Source: an uncultured Flavobacteriaceae bacterium
GTDB taxonomy: Bacteria; Bacteroidota; Bacteroidia; Flavobacteriales; Flavobacteriaceae
Reading direction: 5' to 3'
Length of the DNA stretch: 64,000 nucleotides
Assembly (NCBI GenBank): GCA_947504035.1
Contig: CANNGA010000006.1
Coordinates: 1 to 64,000, forward strand
The notes below the pieces were generated by a model. That model saw only the letters and a program-made list of their open reading frames with translations, was not told the DNA's origin and made no database searches. Position 1 is the first letter of the stretch. Every line of letters begins with the position of its first letter. A program made the position numbers and the translations under genes. Shown here piece after piece: positions 47,365 through 56,075 of the stretch.

Positions 47365-48228
47365 ATGGCAAATTTAAAAGAAATACGTAATAGGATATCA
47401 TCAGTATCTTCAACGATGCAGATTACCAGTGCCATGAAGATGGTATCTGCTGCAAAATTAAAGAAGGCACAAGATGCTATTACAGCAATGCGTCCTTATG
47501 CAGATAAGTTAACAGAGCTACTACAAAATTTAAGTGCAACTTTAGATGAGAATTCTGGAGGTAAATTTTCTGAGGAGCGTGATGTTACTAAAGTATTGAT
47601 CGTTGTTATTACTTCTAACAGAGGTCTAGCAGGAGCATTCAACTCTAATATTATCAAACAAGTAAATCACTTAACCGACAATACGTATGCTAACAAAGAA
47701 GTGTCGTATCTTACTATCGGAAAAAAGGGTGACGATGCGTTTAAGAAAACCAATAAAATAGTAGCTAATAAAAGTACTGTTTTTGATGCGTTGACTTTCG
47801 ATAATGTTGCAGCCATAGCTCAAGACTTAATGGATAGATTTGTTGCAGGAGAGTTCGATAAAATTGAAGTTGTGTATAACAAATTCAAAAATGCGGCGAC
47901 ACAAATCGTAATGACAGAACAATTTTTACCAATTGTACCTGTAACTGGTGGTGAGGTTAATAACAATGTAGATTATATTTTCGAACCTTCAAAAGAAGAG
48001 ATCGTAGAAGAGTTAATCCCTAAGTCGCTAAAGACGCAATTATACAAAGGTATTAGAGATTCTTTTGCTTCAGAGCACGGCGCACGTATGACGGCAATGC
48101 ACAAAGCAACAGATAACGCCACAGAGTTGAGAGATCAACTTAAATTAACGTATAACAAAGCCAGACAAGCAGCAATTACTAATGAAATCTTAGAAATTGT
48201 TGGTGGAGCGGAAGCTTTGAATAATTAG
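47365..48228 (+). CDS. atpG: F1-ATP synthase subunit gamma
   Basis: A 287-residue central-stalk subunit. The N terminus ANLKEIRNRISSVSSTMQIT and the C-terminal EHGARMTAMHKATDNATELRD followed by YNKARQAAITNEILEIVGGAEAL are the gamma signatures. It couples c-ring rotation to the alpha3beta3 head. It is the last gene of the atp operon here and is followed by a strong terminator; beta and epsilon are absent. Confidence 0.97.
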   Translation: MANLKEIRNRISSVSSTMQITSAMKMVSAAKLKKAQDAITAMRPYADKLTELLQNLSATLDENSGGKFSEERDVTKVLIVVITSNRGLAGAFNSNIIKQVNHLTDNTYANKEVSYLTIGKKGDDAFKKTNKIVANKSTVFDALTFDNVAAIAQDLMDRFVAGEFDKIEVVYNKFKNAATQIVMTEQFLPIVPVTGGEVNNNVDYIFEPSKEEIVEELIPKSLKTQLYKGIRDSFASEHGARMTAMHKATDNATELRDQLKLTYNKARQAAITNEILEIVGGAEALNN

Positions 48229-48271
48229 TAGTACCGAATAGGCTCTACTTTAATTATATTTTATAGGTTAT

Positions 48272-48313
48272 AAAACGCCTGATAAGTTTAGAATAGACTT
48301 ATCAGGCGTTTTT
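48272..48313 (+). terminator. Intrinsic terminator of the atp operon
   Basis: A perfect 16-bp stem (48272-48287 with 48297-48312), a 9-nt loop and T-rich end starting at 48309 lie 43 nt after the atpG stop. Because the stem begins with AAAA it would also work on the other strand. Confidence 0.9.
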
Positions 48314-48423
48314 AATTTTAGACAAGTTATAGAAATTAATAGCGAGCCGAGGATGTTAAGTTGACAGCTTAAATTTTAGATTTTAAAATTAATAAGTGCC
48401 TTTAACACTTTTTCCGCTTTCAA

Positions 48424-48491
48424 GTTCACTCAGAACGGCGCTCGAGTGATCGCTAGCGCTACGACTGTGTCGAGTGCCGTTCTGAGTGAAC
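48424..48491. repeat. REP-like large palindrome
   Basis: A 22-nt arm (48424-48445) is repeated inverted at 48470-48491 with one mismatch; the loop is 24 nt. The arm contains TTCACTCAGAACGGC, a word I associate with dispersed intergenic repeats in Flavobacteriaceae. It is GC-rich compared with its surroundings. It lies 62 nt upstream of a truncated REP-associated transposase. Confidence 0.7.
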
Positions 48492-48501
48492 TAAAGTATA
48501 T

Positions 48502-48547
48502 AAAATATGAAAAGCTACTTTAAAATCGAAGTAGCTTTTCATATTTT
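48502..48547. terminator. Perfect 19-bp hairpin, possible bidirectional terminator
   Basis: Arms 48502-48520 and 48529-48547 are perfectly complementary with an 8-nt loop. The outer ends of the stem are A/T runs, so U-rich ends form on both strands. It sits between the REP-like palindrome and the RAYT fragment, and may instead belong to that repeat unit. Confidence 0.55.
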
Positions 48548-48553
48548 GTAGTC

Positions 48554-48658
48554 ATGAGTAGAAAATATAAGTTCCGTAATAAGAGCGGTTTATACTTTGT
48601 AAGCTTTGTCGCGGTGTACTGGATAGATGTATTTACAAGCCACAGGAGGCGTATTTAA
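48554..48658 (+). pseudogene. Truncated REP-associated tyrosine transposase (RAYT/Y1_Tnp) fragment
   Basis: A 34-codon frame starting MSRKYKFRNKSGLYFVSFVA and continuing VYWIDVFTSHRRR before a stop. The sequence matches the N terminus of the Y1 (IS200-like) REP-associated transposases common in Flavobacteriaceae, where the equivalent of FVSF...VYWIDVFT is conserved. The catalytic HUH and tyrosine parts are missing, so it is inactive. The identification rests on this N-terminal pattern. Confidence 0.7.
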
Positions 48659-48675
48659 TAATCAAGAAGCTTGGT

Positions 48676-49590
48676 TTAGTCTTGCCAACCTTTACCTGTA
48701 GTTTCAATTTTAAGCAATATGTTTTTATAGCTCTTAGAACGTGTTAAATGACCTATACATGTTGTTACTTGTGAAGTTAATTTTGTTAGCTTATTAATAT
48801 GATTTTTTGTTTCATCATCTATTTCTAAATCATTTTTTTTATGGTACTTTATCAAAGCCTCCAACGCATAAGCCCTTCCCTCAATATTATAACCTATTAA
48901 TATATTCTTAATTAAGTCAATTTTTTTCTCATCAAGAAGATTATTAATTGCTTCTCGTGCAAACAACTTATGATTATCAAATGAACAAGATTCTCCATAA
49001 TTATAACTCTCATAAGGAGACATTAACAAACTATATGAGTCTTTCAATCTGTCATTTATTTCAACTTCTTTCAATGGTCCAAAAAACCTCCTAATTGATG
49101 ATTTAAAATCTAGACTTAATTTTTTATCTTCAAAAATAAATTGATAGGATTGATTTTCAATTGAATCCGATCTATGAATTGTTACTAATTTCCAATTTGA
49201 ATTTAACTCTTTTTTTATTTTCGTATTCTCTTTAGCAATAGTTTTTAAAAGTTTGGTGTCATCATTGTTTAAGGTAATTTTTAGATAAAAAATATTATTC
49301 CCTTTGGATATTATTTTTGTAGGAAAGGAAGTGCTTCCTCCATATTGTATTGCTTCAGTTCTAATAATCTTATGCCATTCTATTTTTCTTTCCAAGATAT
49401 TTAAGTTATGAATTTTATCTGTAAATAAATCATATTTAAAAAGATGATTATTTATGAAGTTAGATAGTTCATTAAATTTTTTTAGATCCTCTCTAATCCA
49501 GTTACTATTTACGTTGTCCACTTGCCCTTCAACTAAAAAAATAGAAAATAGGAAATAGCATTTAATCAAAATTTTATAAAGCTTTTTCAT
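48676..49590 (-). CDS. Hypothetical exported protein
   Basis: A 304-residue protein starting at the ATG at 49590 (MKKLYKILIKCYFLFSIFLVEG), which provides a signal peptide; an ATG five codons upstream is less likely. The mature part is helical and charged. The C-terminal third, with AREAINNLLDEKKIDLIKNILIGYN and AYALEALIKYHKKN, looks like HEAT/ARM-type helical pairs. I do not recognise a family. The gene is AT-rich and lies between two REP-like elements, suggesting an acquired or strain-variable gene. Confidence 0.6.
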   Translation of the reverse strand: MKKLYKILIKCYFLFSIFLVEGQVDNVNSNWIREDLKKFNELSNFINNHLFKYDLFTDKIHNLNILERKIEWHKIIRTEAIQYGGSTSFPTKIISKGNNIFYLKITLNNDDTKLLKTIAKENTKIKKELNSNWKLVTIHRSDSIENQSYQFIFEDKKLSLDFKSSIRRFFGPLKEVEINDRLKDSYSLLMSPYESYNYGESCSFDNHKLFAREAINNLLDEKKIDLIKNILIGYNIEGRAYALEALIKYHKKNDLEIDDETKNHINKLTKLTSQVTTCIGHLTRSKSYKNILLKIETTGKGWQD

Positions 49591-49726
49591 ATTAATAAAA
49601 TTCAATATACTGTTGTGACCATAAATCGTACCATTTTATCGTTTTAGTTTTTACTTAATATCCTCTTTGAATTTTTCTTCTAGTAGAACCTCAATTCCAA
49701 TTCTTTCATACTCATCTCGTCGGTTT

Positions 49727-49762
49727 TGCAACCCGCTAGCGCGGACTTGTAGTCCATGCCAC
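49727..49762. repeat. Second REP-like element (CGCTAGCGCGGACTTGTAGTCC type)
   Basis: The words GCAACCCGCTAGCGCGGACT and TGTAGTCCATGCC form a small imperfect hairpin (GGACT-TGT-AGTCC, extended by partly matching GCGC/ATGC). It is GC-rich within AT-rich DNA. I associate this word with dispersed Bacteroidota repeats. It is a different sequence from the palindrome at 48424. Confidence 0.5.
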
Positions 49763-49946
49763 AAATATGAAAATATACTCTTGTTGCTGTTGTTTTAAAA
49801 ATGTACAGATTACACCGCACTAACTGATAAAACCTTTAATTTACTTTAAAGTGAGTGTATATTGGCTGTAATACTTCTTTCTTATTGCGATTGGTATTGT
49901 ACTAAAGCCTCTATTAAAAATGATAAGGTACCCCCTATATAAACAA

Positions 49947-49976
49947 AAACGTCACCTAAATATTTAGATGACGTTT
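49947..49976 (-). terminator. Intrinsic terminator after the metalloprotease gene
   Basis: AAACGTCA (49947-49954) pairs with TGACGTTT (49969-49976), and after one mismatch CTAAA/TTTAG extends the stem inward. On the minus strand the stem is followed by TTTGTTT. It lies 29 nt beyond the stop of the gene at 50005. Confidence 0.7.
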
Positions 49977-50004
49977 CGTATACTGTTAAAGCTGGTGAGG
50001 GTGT

Positions 50005-50943
50005 TTAAAACGAGCTTCCACTATAAGCTCTACGCAAAGAATTTCTATCGTCTGCTTGAAAATTATCAAATACTTGAGGCGCACAAGCTCTCATAATAGA
50101 TAAGGTACTTGTTCCAGTAGTGTTTGTTCCTGGAATAGCTTCTATGTTGCTTATGGATTCTGCAAATCTTTGATTTGCTTGACAGCTGCGTCTTGTGCGA
50201 AAATCAGAATGAATTAAGCCCAAAGTATGACCTAGTTCATGCTGTATTATCACGGTTAAGGCATTTTGGTTCAAATTATCAGTGGTTGGATCAAGTAAGA
50301 CTCTAGATCCAGGGTTTCCGCGAGTAGGAAAGAATCCTAACGCAGATTGAGGTCTGTCAGAGTTTAGGAGATCCATGGGCTGAATAATAGTATCGGCATC
50401 TCCGTTTATAAGATCAGCAAGGCTGCCTTCCACAACAGTTACATATCTTAATTTTTCCATGTTTAGTGCATTATACCTTTGTACCGCAGTTCGTGCTGCA
50501 TTTACTTGCTTGCTAGTTAAAGCGTCCTCAGGATCAAAGGTATCAGTTAATAAACCTATAACTAAATTACGTTTGCCTCTAGCAGGGAAACTAACTCTTT
50601 CTTCTCTAATCCAAAGCCTAGCACTAGACGCTTCGGCATCTTTAAGGATCCAGTCATTCAATTGCTCATAAGGAATGAAATAATCGTCTACAACGATACC
50701 ATTAATTACGGGGTCTAACGTACTAACAATTTCTGTAACGGTATTTTCTAGAGGAATAATAGCGCGTCTTTGTAATGCAGATATTTGGTCTTTAGACAGT
50801 GTTATAGTTTTACGTGTTTCTCCAAGGCTAGCAGTGTTTGTGCTTTCTGTAATGTCTGTGTCATTGCTATCGCAAGAACACATTGCAATTAGTATTGTAG
50901 TCATCAATACTAAAAGAGGCGTTTTTAAATGTGTGTTTTTCAT
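50005..50943 (-). CDS. M57/HEIGH-type zinc metalloprotease lipoprotein
   Basis: A 312-residue lipoprotein. The N-terminal signal ends at a Cys-containing lipobox (IAMCSC, Cys22 or Cys24). The catalytic zinc motif HELGHTLGLIH spans residues 235-245 and a metzincin-like Met-turn, SIMRAC, lies at 282-287. This is the pattern of the Bacteroidota M57 / dual-action HEIGH peptidases. It should be an active protease on the outer membrane or cell surface. Substrates are unknown. It is monocistronic, with a -7 element and a terminator. Confidence 0.88.
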   Translation of the reverse strand: MKNTHLKTPLLVLMTTILIAMCSCDSNDTDITESTNTASLGETRKTITLSKDQISALQRRAIIPLENTVTEIVSTLDPVINGIVVDDYFIPYEQLNDWILKDAEASSARLWIREERVSFPARGKRNLVIGLLTDTFDPEDALTSKQVNAARTAVQRYNALNMEKLRYVTVVEGSLADLINGDADTIIQPMDLLNSDRPQSALGFFPTRGNPGSRVLLDPTTDNLNQNALTVIIQHELGHTLGLIHSDFRTRRSCQANQRFAESISNIEAIPGTNTTGTSTLSIMRACAPQVFDNFQADDRNSLRRAYSGSSF

Positions 50944-50965
50944 AAAAGTTGTTTTAGTTAGGCCG

Positions 50966-50973
50966 CAAATCTA
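50966..50973 (-). promoter_or_regulatory. Possible -7 element for the metalloprotease gene
   Basis: The minus-strand reading is TAGATTTG, fitting TAnnTTTG, 22 nt upstream of the ATG at 50943. There is no clear -33 element. Confidence 0.4.
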
Positions 50974-51288
50974 AAACGTAAAATCTTTTTAGGTTGTAGT
51001 TATATACCTTAATTTAGGCTTCAAATGTTAAATGTACTGTAGTGTACTGTGGTAAAACCTCATATATTTTTGTAAGCATAAGATTTTTCAAACAAAACTA
51101 TAAATATTAAAAACAAATGGAATACTATAAATTTACAGTATTATTTTGTCATAATACGGCTATGTAAGAGATGCTCTAAAAGAGGTCCAGCATGACATAA
51201 TAGAGCTATATTTTAGGGATATCTAGGCCTTAGCCCAACTTCTGCATTAGAATTTTAGTGCGAGACCCATAGAATTTGCTAAAAAATG

Positions 51289-51296
51289 TATCTTTG
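51289..51296 (+). promoter_or_regulatory. Possible -7 element for the flippase-dut cluster
   Basis: TATCTTTG matches TAnnTTTG. A transcript starting about 7 nt downstream would begin after the upstream TTG at 51299, which supports the start at 51329 for the flippase. Confidence 0.45.
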
Positions 51297-51328
51297 AGTT
51301 GCAGTTACGCCAAACAAACCATTTAGAG

Positions 51329-52795
51329 TTGAGCATTTTTAAAGCGCTTTTTAAGCAAACCTTCATTTACGGACTAGCCACGGTACTACCGCGCATGTTA
51401 AGCTTTTTATTAGTGCGCTTGCATACAGGAGAAGATATCTTAAAATCTGTAGCCGATTATGGCGACGTATCGCTTATCTATTCCTATTTCGTGCTTTTTA
51501 ATGTGATTTTAGCCTATGGTATGGAGACCGCCTTCTTTAGGTTCTTTAATAAAGAAACCGACAAAGAAAAAGTGGTTAGTACTGCAGCTATAGCCCTAGT
51601 TGTAACCTCATTTGCCTTTTTTAGTATTGCATTGTATTTCCAAAACCACTTGGCTCAAATTGTAGACATTCGTGCAGATTACATTCATCTGGTACTTTGG
51701 ATTTTACTTTTAGATGCTCTCGTGGTTATACCCTTTGCATGGTTGCGTGCCAATGCCAAACCCATGAAGTATGCCATTATAAAACTAACCAACGTTATTC
51801 TAAACCTAGGTCTTAATCTGTTTTTTCTAATAGGATTAAAAAAAATCGCTTTAGGAGGAGAGGGCATGTTTTCTAGCATCTACAGGTCTAATTTTGAAGT
51901 CAACTATATCTTTATAGCCAATCTTATTGCCAGTGCAGTCACACTGTTGTTAATGGTGGGATTCTACTTTAAAATCACCTATACCTTCGATAAACATTTA
52001 TGGCGCCGTATGATGCGTTATGCTATGCCCGTACTTATAGCAGGTGTGGCGTTTTCTATAAACGAAACGTTCGATCGTATTTTATTAAATAAACTCCTGC
52101 CAGAGGGTATCGCAAAAACACAGGTTGGCATGTATTCTGCCTGCTATAAATTAGCGTTATTTATGACGCTTTATGCCACGGCATTTCGTTTGGGGATTGA
52201 GCCTTTCTTTTTTAGTCATGCCAAATCTAAAAACCCGCAAAAAGGCTATGCCCTAATTTTAGAATATTTTGTCATTTTTGGTGCCATCATATTACTCACC
52301 GTTATCGTATTTGTAGACCTTCTTAAAATTATATTTATAGGAGATGAAGCTTATTGGGAAGCCATGTGGATTGTGCCTTTAATTTTGTTAGCCAACTTTT
52401 GTTTAGGCATTTACCATAACCTTTCGGTTTGGTATAAAGTTACCGATAACACCAAGTACGGCGCCTATATTTCTATATGTGGTGCTATCATCACGTTAGG
52501 ACTTAACTTTTGGCTCATTCCAATACTAAGTTATAAAGGTGCTGCCATAGCGACCCTATCAGCCTATGCTATTATGATGGTGTTGTCGTTTTATCTGGGT
52601 AAAAAACACTATCCTATTCCTTATAACATAAAAAAGATAGTAACCTATTTAGGAGGCTCAGTTGGTCTATCAATTCTATCTTTTTATCAATTTAGAGGCA
52701 ATTATATAATAGGGATAGCGCTGTTAATTGTATTTTTGGGTATTGTGTATGTTTTAGAAAAACACACACTTAAAATGCTATTAAAAAACAAATAG
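51329..52795 (+). CDS. Polysaccharide biosynthesis / flippase family membrane protein
   Basis: A product of about 488 residues with 12-14 membrane helices. The start is put at the TTG at 51329 (MSIFKALFKQTFIYGLATVLP), which fits the family N terminus and the upstream -7 element. RMLSFLLVRLHTG, YGMETAFFRFF and FDRILLNKLLPEG are typical of this conserved Bacteroidota MurJ/Wzx-like (PST) family. Lying in a conserved envelope cluster with dut, away from the O-antigen locus, it may move a lipid-linked envelope precursor rather than O-units. The substrate is unknown. Confidence 0.87.
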   Translation: MSIFKALFKQTFIYGLATVLPRMLSFLLVRLHTGEDILKSVADYGDVSLIYSYFVLFNVILAYGMETAFFRFFNKETDKEKVVSTAAIALVVTSFAFFSIALYFQNHLAQIVDIRADYIHLVLWILLLDALVVIPFAWLRANAKPMKYAIIKLTNVILNLGLNLFFLIGLKKIALGGEGMFSSIYRSNFEVNYIFIANLIASAVTLLLMVGFYFKITYTFDKHLWRRMMRYAMPVLIAGVAFSINETFDRILLNKLLPEGIAKTQVGMYSACYKLALFMTLYATAFRLGIEPFFFSHAKSKNPQKGYALILEYFVIFGAIILLTVIVFVDLLKIIFIGDEAYWEAMWIVPLILLANFCLGIYHNLSVWYKVTDNTKYGAYISICGAIITLGLNFWLIPILSYKGAAIATLSAYAIMMVLSFYLGKKHYPIPYNIKKIVTYLGGSVGLSILSFYQFRGNYIIGIALLIVFLGIVYVLEKHTLKMLLKNK

Positions 52796-52828
52796 AATGC
52801 TATATAACATTTTCTAAATCGAAAGATA

Positions 52829-53263
52829 ATGCAAATAAAAATAATAAATAAATCCCATCACGAGTTGCCGCACTACGAAACCATAGCATCGGCAGGGATG
52901 GATTTAAGAGCAAACCTATCAGAGTCACGTATATTAAAACCTTTAGAGCGTAGTATTGTAGGGACAGGTTTATTTATAGAGCTTCCTGTTGGTTTGGAAG
53001 CACAGGTGCGTCCTAGAAGTGGCTTAGCCGCTAAAAAAGGGGTTACTGTATTAAATGCGCCAGGTACCATAGATGCCGATTACAGAGGTGAAATTGGTGT
53101 GATTTTGGTAAACCTCTCTAACGAAGATTTTACTATAAATAATGGAGAGCGTATCGCGCAACTCGTTATTGCTAAACACGAACGTGCCGAATGGATAGAA
53201 GTAGATGAATTATCTACAACAGATAGAGGCGAAGGCGGCTTTGGAAGCACTGGGGTGCAGTGA
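52829..53263 (+). CDS. dut: dUTP diphosphatase
   Basis: A 144-residue trimeric dUTPase with the five motifs in order: [15 protein letters not shown], the uracil hairpin with [15 protein letters not shown], the ERIAQLV block, and the Gly-rich [10 protein letters not shown]-terminal arm. It hydrolyses dUTP to dUMP and PPi, keeping uracil out of DNA and feeding dTMP synthesis. It sits between the flippase and the nucleotidyltransferase. Confidence 0.97.
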   Translation: MQIKIINKSHHELPHYETIASAGMDLRANLSESRILKPLERSIVGTGLFIELPVGLEAQVRPRSGLAAKKGVTVLNAPGTIDADYRGEIGVILVNLSNEDFTINNGERIAQLVIAKHERAEWIEVDELSTTDRGEGGFGSTGVQ

Positions 53264-53357
53264 TCGAAACATGGCGATTTATATTTAAAACATAAAATTA
53301 GAACAGTTTAGATACTACAAATACATAATATAACGAATAAACGAATTAACTTTTAAG

Positions 53358-54377
53358 ATGAAAATAATAGTACCAATGGCAGGACGTGGTTCTCGTTTAA
53401 GACCACACAGTTTAACCGTACCAAAACCATTAATACCAGTTGCAGGACAACCTATTGTACACCGTTTGGTAAAAGATATTACTAAAGTTTTAAAACAACC
53501 TGTAGAGGAAATAGCCTTTGTTTTGGGAGATCCAGCATGGTTTGGAGACGATGTGGTTAGCAGCTTAAAAGCATTAGCGAAAAGTTTAGGTGCCAAAGCC
53601 TCTATTTACCGTCAAGATAAACCTTTAGGAACAGGGCATGCCATTATGTGTGCAGAACCCTCTTTATCTGGTCCAGCAGTTATTGCCTATGCAGATACCT
53701 TAATTAGAGCAGCGTTCGATTTAGATCCCACAGCAGATAGTGTGATTTGGACCAAGCAAGTAGAAAACCCAGAAGCCTATGGTGTGGTGCAACTTAATGC
53801 TAATGACGAAATCACCGAACTGGTAGAAAAACCAGAAACCTTTGTGAGCGACCAAGCCGTAATTGGTATTTACTATTTTAAAGATGTGGCCGTATTAAAA
53901 GGTAAACTACAAGAGATTCTAGACGAAAATGTCATGAATGGCGGCGAATACCAAATTAATGATGGGATTAAACGTATGATGGCAGACGGTAAAATCTTTA
54001 AAACAGGAACTGTAGACGAGTGGATGGACTGCGGGAATAAAAATATTACCATAGAAACCAATCAACGCATGCTAGGCTTTCTAAAAGCAGACGGAGAAGA
54101 ACAATTAGTGGCAGACTCTGTAACCTTAGAAAACGCTACGATTATAGAGCCTTGTTTTGTGGGTGAAAACGTTGTTTTAAAAGATACAACCATTGGCCCT
54201 TTTGTGTCTGTAGGAAGGGGTACAGTTATTGAAAATGCTACCATTGAGAATAGTTTAATTCAAACCAATTCTGAAATTAAGAATGCGAAATTGGTAAATG
54301 CGATGATCGGCAATAACGTAAAATACAATGGTGAATTTACGAGTATTAGTATAGGCGATTATTCTGTTTTAGACTAG
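53358..54377 (+). CDS. Sugar-phosphate nucleotidyltransferase with C-terminal beta-helix
   Basis: A 339-residue protein. The N-terminal nucleotidyltransferase domain has PMAGRGSRLRPHSLTVPKPL and GTGHAIMCAEPSLSGPAVIAYADTLI. YGVVQLNANDEITELVEKPE and GGEYQINDGIKRMM follow. The C-terminal 90 residues are left-handed beta-helix repeats (ENATIIEPCFVGENVVLKD and others). It activates a hexose-1-phosphate with dTTP or UTP, comparable to GlmU/RmlA relatives. The exact sugar is not clear. It is a second such enzyme in addition to rfbA. Confidence 0.88.
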   Translation: MKIIVPMAGRGSRLRPHSLTVPKPLIPVAGQPIVHRLVKDITKVLKQPVEEIAFVLGDPAWFGDDVVSSLKALAKSLGAKASIYRQDKPLGTGHAIMCAEPSLSGPAVIAYADTLIRAAFDLDPTADSVIWTKQVENPEAYGVVQLNANDEITELVEKPETFVSDQAVIGIYYFKDVAVLKGKLQEILDENVMNGGEYQINDGIKRMMADGKIFKTGTVDEWMDCGNKNITIETNQRMLGFLKADGEEQLVADSVTLENATIIEPCFVGENVVLKDTTIGPFVSVGRGTVIENATIENSLIQTNSEIKNAKLVNAMIGNNVKYNGEFTSISIGDYSVLD

Positions 54378-54382
54378 TAGAC

Positions 54383-54700
54383 ATGTATAGTGTTATGTAT
54401 GCATTTAAGGTAAAACCAGGATTCGAAAAGCAATTTATTAAAAGTTGGTCTGGACTTACAGCGTTAATATATAAACACGAAGGTAGTTTAGGCTCTCGTT
54501 TGCATAAGCCATGTGATTTAGAATATATGGCTTATGCGCAATGGCCCAACAAAGCTCGATTTGATGCCACTCATAACAATTTGCCAGACACAGCAATAGC
54601 GTATAGAGATAAAATGAGGGCATCTTGTAATACGGTAGATATCGTGTATCAATTTGAAGTTGTAGAAGATTTACTGCATAATAGCGTATATGAAGAATAG
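54383..54700 (+). CDS. Small ABM-like (antibiotic biosynthesis monooxygenase fold) protein
   Basis: A 105-residue protein beginning MYSVMYAFKVKPGFEKQF, with LGSRLHKPCDLEYMAYAQWPNKARFDA and a ferredoxin-like alpha-beta pattern seen in ABM-fold proteins. The catalytic role is unknown. It starts 5 nt after the nucleotidyltransferase stop and overlaps the TPR gene by 11 nt, so it is part of the cluster. Confidence 0.7.
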   Translation: MYSVMYAFKVKPGFEKQFIKSWSGLTALIYKHEGSLGSRLHKPCDLEYMAYAQWPNKARFDATHNNLPDTAIAYRDKMRASCNTVDIVYQFEVVEDLLHNSVYEE

Positions 54701-56054
54701 AGGTATTTACATAGTAATAGGGATGTTTATGGTACTAGCAGTAGTGCCCATCCAAGCCTATGCCCAAGTAGATTTTAATAAGACTCCAGATGATGATTTG
54801 GGGATTGCTGAAGATAAATTTCAAGAGGCCTTCTTTGAAGCTTTAAAGCAAAAAGGCATTGAAAACTACGAGCGTTCCGTTGAGGCCTTACTCAAGTGTG
54901 TCGAAATTGATAAAAAACCAGCAGTTTTGTATTTTGAGTTGGGTAAAAATTACATGCAACTCAAAAATTTTGGAGCTGCTGAAGATGCCTTTAAAGAAGC
55001 GGTAAGTAAAGCGCCAGATAACGAATGGTATTTAGACGAACTCTATGGGTATTACGTGTCTCAAAACGAATTGAATAAGGCACTTAAAACGGTGAAACAG
55101 TTGGTGAAATACCATCCTGATTATAAAGAGGATCTCGCAACGTTGTACGTGAAAATGGAAAAGTACGATGCCGCTTTAGAAATTCTAGATGATTTAGACG
55201 CATCATTTGGCATATCGGTTGCTAGAGACCGATTGCGGAATAAAATATACAAAGCGACAGGCCGTGCTCATGATCAAATTAAAAACTTAGAAGCTAGAGT
55301 CGATAAGAATCCTAAAAATGAAGCCAACTATCTCGCATTAATTTACAGGTATAGCGAACAAAATAAGACAGACAAGGCGTTTGAAACGGCGGAAGAATTG
55401 TTGAAAATTCATCCCAATTCGCAATTGGTGCATTTAGCATTGTACAAGTTTTATTTGGATAGAAATAAGACCGATGCTGCTATAGCCTCTATGAAGGTCG
55501 TTGTAAAGAGTGATGCCATTAAACCAGATGCGAAACTTAAAGTGTTATCCGATTTTGTGAATTTTGTAAAACAGCATCCTAATTACGAAGCCGATTTGGT
55601 TGAAGCTACTACGTTATTAGACGGGAAGACCGATGCTAAAACTTTAGCAGATTTAGGGGCGTATTATAAACAACAAGGCGCTAAAGACAAGGCCTTGCAT
55701 TATTTTGAGGAAGCCCTAAAGGACGATGACGCTAATTTTGCACTGTGGACGCAGGTTTTAACCCTGCATGCAGAGCTTAAACAGTTTGAGAAGGCCAAAC
55801 AAAAAAGCGAATTGGCCCTTCAAAAATATCCTGCACAGCCTTTACCTTATCTTATCAACGGTGTGGCTTTAAACGCTCTAAAAACACCAAAATTAGCTGT
55901 AGAGGTTTTGCAGTCTGGATTAGATTGGGTTTTAGACGATGCCACTATGGAAGCCAATTTTTATACGCAATTGGCCAAAGCATACACCTTGTTGGACAAT
56001 ACAGATAAAGCAAAATCGTTTACCGATAAAGCCAATGCTTTAAAATCGAAATAA
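54690..56054 (+). CDS. Tetratricopeptide repeat protein, exported
   Basis: A 454-residue protein with a signal peptide (IYIVIGMFMVLAVVPIQAYA) and about ten TPR-like helical pairs, such as AVLYFELGKNYMQLKNFGAAEDAF and KALHYFEEALKDDDANFALW. It is predicted to be periplasmic or outer-membrane associated, serving as a protein-interaction scaffold. Its place before the DUF4292 lipoprotein and the EnvC-like protein suggests an envelope-assembly or division-related role. I do not know the partner. Confidence 0.8.
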   Translation: MKNRGIYIVIGMFMVLAVVPIQAYAQVDFNKTPDDDLGIAEDKFQEAFFEALKQKGIENYERSVEALLKCVEIDKKPAVLYFELGKNYMQLKNFGAAEDAFKEAVSKAPDNEWYLDELYGYYVSQNELNKALKTVKQLVKYHPDYKEDLATLYVKMEKYDAALEILDDLDASFGISVARDRLRNKIYKATGRAHDQIKNLEARVDKNPKNEANYLALIYRYSEQNKTDKAFETAEELLKIHPNSQLVHLALYKFYLDRNKTDAAIASMKVVVKSDAIKPDAKLKVLSDFVNFVKQHPNYEADLVEATTLLDGKTDAKTLADLGAYYKQQGAKDKALHYFEEALKDDDANFALWTQVLTLHAELKQFEKAKQKSELALQKYPAQPLPYLINGVALNALKTPKLAVEVLQSGLDWVLDDATMEANFYTQLAKAYTLLDNTDKAKSFTDKANALKSK

Positions 56055-56075
56055 TTATATAAAAAACATTGAAAT

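Larger units (their letters stand above)
49591..50004. other. Non-coding spacer of the accessory island
   Basis: This 414-nt stretch has no gene I can support. It contains the promoter region of the minus-strand exported protein, a second REP-like fragment near 49727-49762 and the terminator of the metalloprotease gene at 49947-49976. The rest is AT-rich and without recognisable signals. Confidence 0.5.
50944..51328. other. Divergent intergenic region
   Basis: The 385 nt between the metalloprotease and the flippase hold a -7 element for each gene. There is also a near-palindrome at 51121-51142 (AATACT...AGTATT around TAAATTTA, one mismatched pair) and a short direct repeat of GTACTGT near 51039-51055. 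I see no gene or structured RNA. Confidence 0.5.
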
